This document shows positions 61,686-64,000 of a stretch of DNA of 64,000 nt, piece after piece. Under the pieces are notes generated by a model that worked only from the letters and a program-made list of their open reading frames with translations, had not been told where the DNA came from and ran no database searches. The stretch spans positions 83,621-147,620 of the forward strand of contig NZ_SLUN01000005.1 in assembly GCF_004340685.1 (NCBI RefSeq), given 5' to 3'. The DNA is from Hydrogenispora ethanolica. GTDB lineage: Bacteria > Bacillota > UBA4882 > UBA8346. The number at the start of each line of letters is the position of its first letter. Position 1 is the stretch's first letter. The translations under genes were made by a program, and so were the position numbers.

Positions 61686-61958
61686 CAAGATACCTGCTCA
61701 GTGACTGCGCGAGCCCGCGCAGTCGCTGAGCAAGCTTACCGAGTCGTCGAGCAAGCTTACCGAGTCGTCGAGCAAGCTTACCGAGTCGTCGAGCAAGCTT
61801 ACCGAGTCGTCGAGCAAGCTTACCGAGTCGCTGAGCGAGCTTACCCAGTCACTGTGCAAGCTCACAGGGTTACTGGGCAAGCTCACACACCCACCGTGCA
61901 AGCTGACTCGGTCACTGCGCCAGATCGCACAGTGACTGGGCAACCCGGCACCTTTGCC
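61686..61958. repeat. 21-bp degenerate tandem array E (13 units)
   Basis: Thirteen units of exactly 21 bp start at 61686 and every 21 bp after. The central five (61728-61832) are almost identical, beginning GAGCAAGCTTACCGAGTCG; outer units diverge. Units contain the AAGCTT palindrome or a dyad such as TGTG-CAAGCT-CACA. The array lies in the 720-bp gap between nrdD and the zinc-ribbon gene. Confidence 0.92.
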
Positions 61959-62106
61959 GGGCACGTTTTCGCAAACGTCGGGCGGGCTTCTCCGGTTCCT
62001 GATCCGGGCGTAATCAGGGTGAGAACGCCGCTTCCGTTCGGATGTTACCCTCCCATATCCGCGGAGTTAAGGAAGGTGTACAATTGGTTACTATTCCGTA
62101 AACCTG

Positions 62107-62135
62107 TTGAATTCCAGAAAGCAATCGCATATAAT
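62107..62135 (+). promoter_or_regulatory. promoter of the zinc-ribbon gene
   Basis: TTGAAT (62107-62112), 17-bp spacer, TATAAT (62130-62135), about 72 bp before the small gene at 62208. Confidence 0.72.
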
Positions 62136-62207
62136 GAAATCAGAGAGGGACAGAAAATAAAATAGAGGGACAAAAAAAGTCCCGATCATGAAAAAGGAGG
62201 AATTACA

Positions 62208-62348
62208 ATGAAAAGATGTCCGGATTGTCAAAAAGAGGTTGGTTACGGTCGAGTCTATTGCCCGCACTGCAGCGCGGAGTTGTTCCGGGGGCGCCATCAC
62301 GAAGTGGCCGCGGCGTCATTGAATGCCAGAGTGTTGTTCCGAAGCTAG
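62208..62348 (+). CDS. 46-residue zinc-ribbon protein
   Basis: The product begins MKRCPDCQKEVGYGRVYCPHCSAELF, a CxxC-x12-CxxC zinc ribbon, followed by RGRHHEVAAASL. AAAGGAGG lies 7 nt before the ATG, and a consensus TATAAT promoter is upstream, so it is a real small gene. The function is unknown; such proteins often bind nucleic acid or partner proteins. Confidence 0.78.
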   Translation: MKRCPDCQKEVGYGRVYCPHCSAELFRGRHHEVAAASLNARVLFRS

Positions 62349-62498
62349 CGGTATCAAGCCCCGCTTTTTTTTTGCCCAAAATTCCCCGCGCGCCCGCGGA
62401 TTCGAGAGAAAGCCAAAGTTTCGAATATCACTCCCGGCCCCTCCGGTGTCAGGCAATGGTTCCGGATGGAACGGGGATCAGATACAGCTATCCCGGCC

Positions 62499-62537
62499 AA
62501 CCCGCGGCCGCCTTTCCGGCGCCCCGGGTTTTTATTT
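62499..62537 (+). terminator. probable terminator after the zinc-ribbon gene
   Basis: AACCCG and CGGGTT pair across an imperfect stem with inner GGC/GCC pairs, followed by TTTATTTC. The rest of the gap 62349-62694 holds only repeat copy 9. Confidence 0.6.
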
Positions 62538-62611
62538 CATATCGCTCCGGTGATTCGAGGCTCACATGATTTCGGGAAGAGGAATTTGGCGCTCCAACCA
62601 GAATTGATTCC

Positions 62612-62671
62612 AAAAGAGCCGTGATAAACCCGGCTAAAAAGCCGGAAGGGTCACAGCGATTGCTTAAAGCT
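62612..62671 (+). repeat. two-hairpin repeat, family 1, copy 9 (hairpin 1 only)
   Basis: AAAAGAGCCGTGATAAACCC and hairpin 1 (GGCTAAAAAGCC, GGGTCACAGC) are present; the sequence ends at AAAGCTTAG, 24 bp before the TSCPD gene. Confidence 0.85.
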
Positions 62672-62694
62672 TAGAACAACACGGAGGAGATACC

Positions 62695-63000
62695 ATGGAG
62701 AATCTGGATTTCGCCACGAGAGGAGTCTGTTCCACCCGGATTCACCTCACGGTGGACAAGGGAGTCCTGATCAAGGTCAGTTTCGACGCAGGCTGTAACG
62801 GCAATCTGCAAGGCATCAGCCGCCTGGTCGAGGGAATGCCGGTCGGGGAGGTTATCGAACGGTTGAAAGGGATCCGGTGTTCGGGCAAATCGACCTCTTG
62901 CCCGGATCAACTGGTGCAGGCATTGGAAAAGCTGGAGCGCGCCGCCGGCGCTGACCGTGGCGGAACGGAAAATCATGAGGCTGCCGGTTGCGGACGCTAA
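62695..63000 (+). CDS. TSCPD-domain protein
   Basis: The 101-residue product has a TSCPD-type domain: FATRGVCSTRIHLTVDKGVLIKVSFDAGCNGNLQGISRLVEGM, then GIRCSGKSTSCPDQLVQALEKL. Stand-alone copies of this domain are related to the C terminus of B12-dependent ribonucleotide reductase (NrdJ) and are common in Clostridia; the function is unproven, possibly cofactor or metal binding through the Cys residues. GGAGGAGATACC precedes the ATG. glpX follows after 18 bp. Confidence 0.85.
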   Translation: MENLDFATRGVCSTRIHLTVDKGVLIKVSFDAGCNGNLQGISRLVEGMPVGEVIERLKGIRCSGKSTSCPDQLVQALEKLERAAGADRGGTENHEAAGCGR

Positions 63001-63018
63001 ATTTGGGGGAGGAAAATC

Positions 63019-64000
63019 ATGGCCGATCTGCAAAGGGAGATTGCGTTAGAATTTGTACGGGTCACGGAGGCCGCGGCCCTGCGGTCCAGCCGCTGGCTGG
63101 GTCTGGGCGACAAGGATGGCGTGGACAAGGCGGCTTCCGATGCGATGCGCGGAATGTTGGACCTGATCGCCATCCGGGGCACGGTGATCATCGGCGAAGG
63201 CTTGAAAGACCGCGCCCCGATGTTGCATATCGATGAAAAAGTGGGCAATTGGCGGGAACACGCTCCCGAGGTCGATATCGCCGTCGATCCGGTCGACGGC
63301 ACGCGCCTAGTCGCCAACGGCTTGCCCAATGCCATCTCCATCATGGCCGCCGGCGCCAAAGGTTCGTTGATGTCGATCCCCAGCTTTTACATGCATAAGC
63401 TGGCCTGCGGGCCGCAGCTCCGGGGAAAGCTGGATATCAACCGCAGTGTCGCCGAGAATCTATCCGTCGCTGCGGCGGTGCTCCGGAAATCGGTGAAAGA
63501 TCTGACCGTCACCATCCTCGACCGGGAACGGCACCGGGAACTGATCGCCGAGGTCCGCCGCGCCGGCGCCAGAATCCGGCTGATTGGCGATGGGGATGTG
63601 GCCGGAGCGATTGCCACCGCCATCAGCTTCGATAGCGGCAACGCCGATATCTGTCTGGGCATCGGCGGCGCTCCGGAAGCGGTTTTGACCGCCGCCGCGC
63701 TAAGCTGTCTGGGGGGCGAGATTCAGACCCGCTTTTATTTCGGCAACACGGAAGAGCGGGCGCTGGTGGAACGGGCCGGCCTGGACCCGGACGCGGTATA
63801 CCGGACCGAGGATTTGGCGCGGGGCGAGGATATCATCTTTGCGGCGACCGGGGTTACCGGCGGCGAATTTCTGCAAGGCGTCAGTTTCGGAAGCCATCAG
63901 GCCACAACCCATTCGGTGGTCATGCGCTCGAAGTATAAAACGGTCCGTTACATCAAGGCCATTCATAACCTGAATTACAAGACCATTCCATCGCGGGAGC
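63019..64000 (+). CDS. glpX: class II fructose-1,6-bisphosphatase GlpX, 3'-incomplete
   Basis: The first 327 codons read continuously to the window edge. Visible motifs are FVRVTEAAALRSSRWLGLGDKDGVDKAASDAMR, GTVIIGEGLKDRAPML, DIAVDPVDGTRLVANGLPNA, GDGDVAGAIATA and GIGGAPEAVLTAAAL, all GlpX hallmarks. It hydrolyses fructose-1,6-bisphosphate in gluconeogenesis. GGGGGAGG precedes the ATG. The C terminus lies outside the window. Confidence 0.95.
   Translation, partial: MADLQREIALEFVRVTEAAALRSSRWLGLGDKDGVDKAASDAMRGMLDLIAIRGTVIIGEGLKDRAPMLHIDEKVGNWREHAPEVDIAVDPVDGTRLVANGLPNAISIMAAGAKGSLMSIPSFYMHKLACGPQLRGKLDINRSVAENLSVAAAVLRKSVKDLTVTILDRERHRELIAEVRRAGARIRLIGDGDVAGAIATAISFDSGNADICLGIGGAPEAVLTAAALSCLGGEIQTRFYFGNTEERALVERAGLDPDAVYRTEDLARGEDIIFAATGVTGGEFLQGVSFGSHQATTHSVVMRSKYKTVRYIKAIHNLNYKTIPSRE

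Noticed and set aside
61686-61958. CRISPR array
   Set aside because: Units are contiguous 21-mers with no unique spacers, no flanking cas genes and gradual divergence at both ends.

Overview
The window looks like the chromosome of a GC-rich, anaerobic, endospore-forming member of the Bacillota. Sporulation genes are the main reason: spoIID-like, yabP, yabQ, spore photoproduct lyase, a SpoVB-like flippase, veg, a YlbF-family gene and a YetF (DUF421)/DUF4363 pair. An anaerobic life is suggested by the oxygen-sensitive class III ribonucleotide reductase NrdD, superoxide reductase (desulfoferrodoxin), ferritin and a membrane pyrophosphatase. No rRNA, tRNA, CRISPR array, prophage or transposase gene was recognised. 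I cannot name the species; a deep-branching clostridial or Limnochordia-type lineage is a guess.

Layout. 1-6.2 kb: a DUF4015 putative glycosidase, rplM-rpsI, thiN, an EndoA/MazF toxin-antitoxin pair and tsaE-tsaB-rimI. 6.3-18.8 kb: a frameshifted EamA transporter, phoU, an L,D-transpeptidase, a solute-binding-like protein, a degenerate receiver-GGDEF protein, rsmA, a YkuK-like gene, veg, splB, murB, a TolB-like propeller and a FadR-type regulator. 18.8-30.7 kb: a second DUF4015 protein, a UgtP-like glycosyltransferase, DUF896, DUF4363/YetF, YlbF, an EF-hand-like protein with two M16 peptidases, a MarR regulator, superoxide reductase, ferritin, methionine aminopeptidase and a membrane protein. 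31.4-44.1 kb: M20 peptidase, DUF554, hppA, a SpoVB-like flippase, mazG, a large hybrid PAS histidine kinase and a UPF0303 protein. 44.4-58 kb: nikR, a CAP/SCP secreted protein, a Crp/Fnr regulator, an MBL-fold enzyme, the reverse-strand spoIID-yabP-slt-yabQ cluster, an AarF/UbiB kinase, a flavin oxidase-MarR operon, adenine deaminase and a nitroreductase. 58-64 kb: two small cysteine-rich or coiled-coil proteins, NrdR-controlled nrdD, a 46-residue zinc ribbon, a TSCPD protein and glpX, which runs off the end.

The most unusual content lies between the genes. (1) Four intergenic loci (14.1-14.6, 34.06-34.44, 54.23-54.46 and 61.69-61.96 kb) carry degenerate tandem arrays. All have a 21-bp period, but their sequences are unrelated, and most units contain a small dyad with a 6-7 bp spacer. 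(2) A repeat of about 130 bp with two hairpins and 19-bp terminal inverted repeats occurs nine times, complete or truncated. One copy shows a compensated base-pair change. (3) A palindrome of about 75-100 bp occurs four times; its central loop is conserved but its stems differ, and one copy is split by a 404-bp inverted-repeat insertion. (4) Several regulatory sites can be read directly: a tandem NrdR box pair before nrdD, a double dyad before the flavin oxidase-MarR operon, a perfect dyad before the other marR gene, and two tandem sigmaA promoters before veg.
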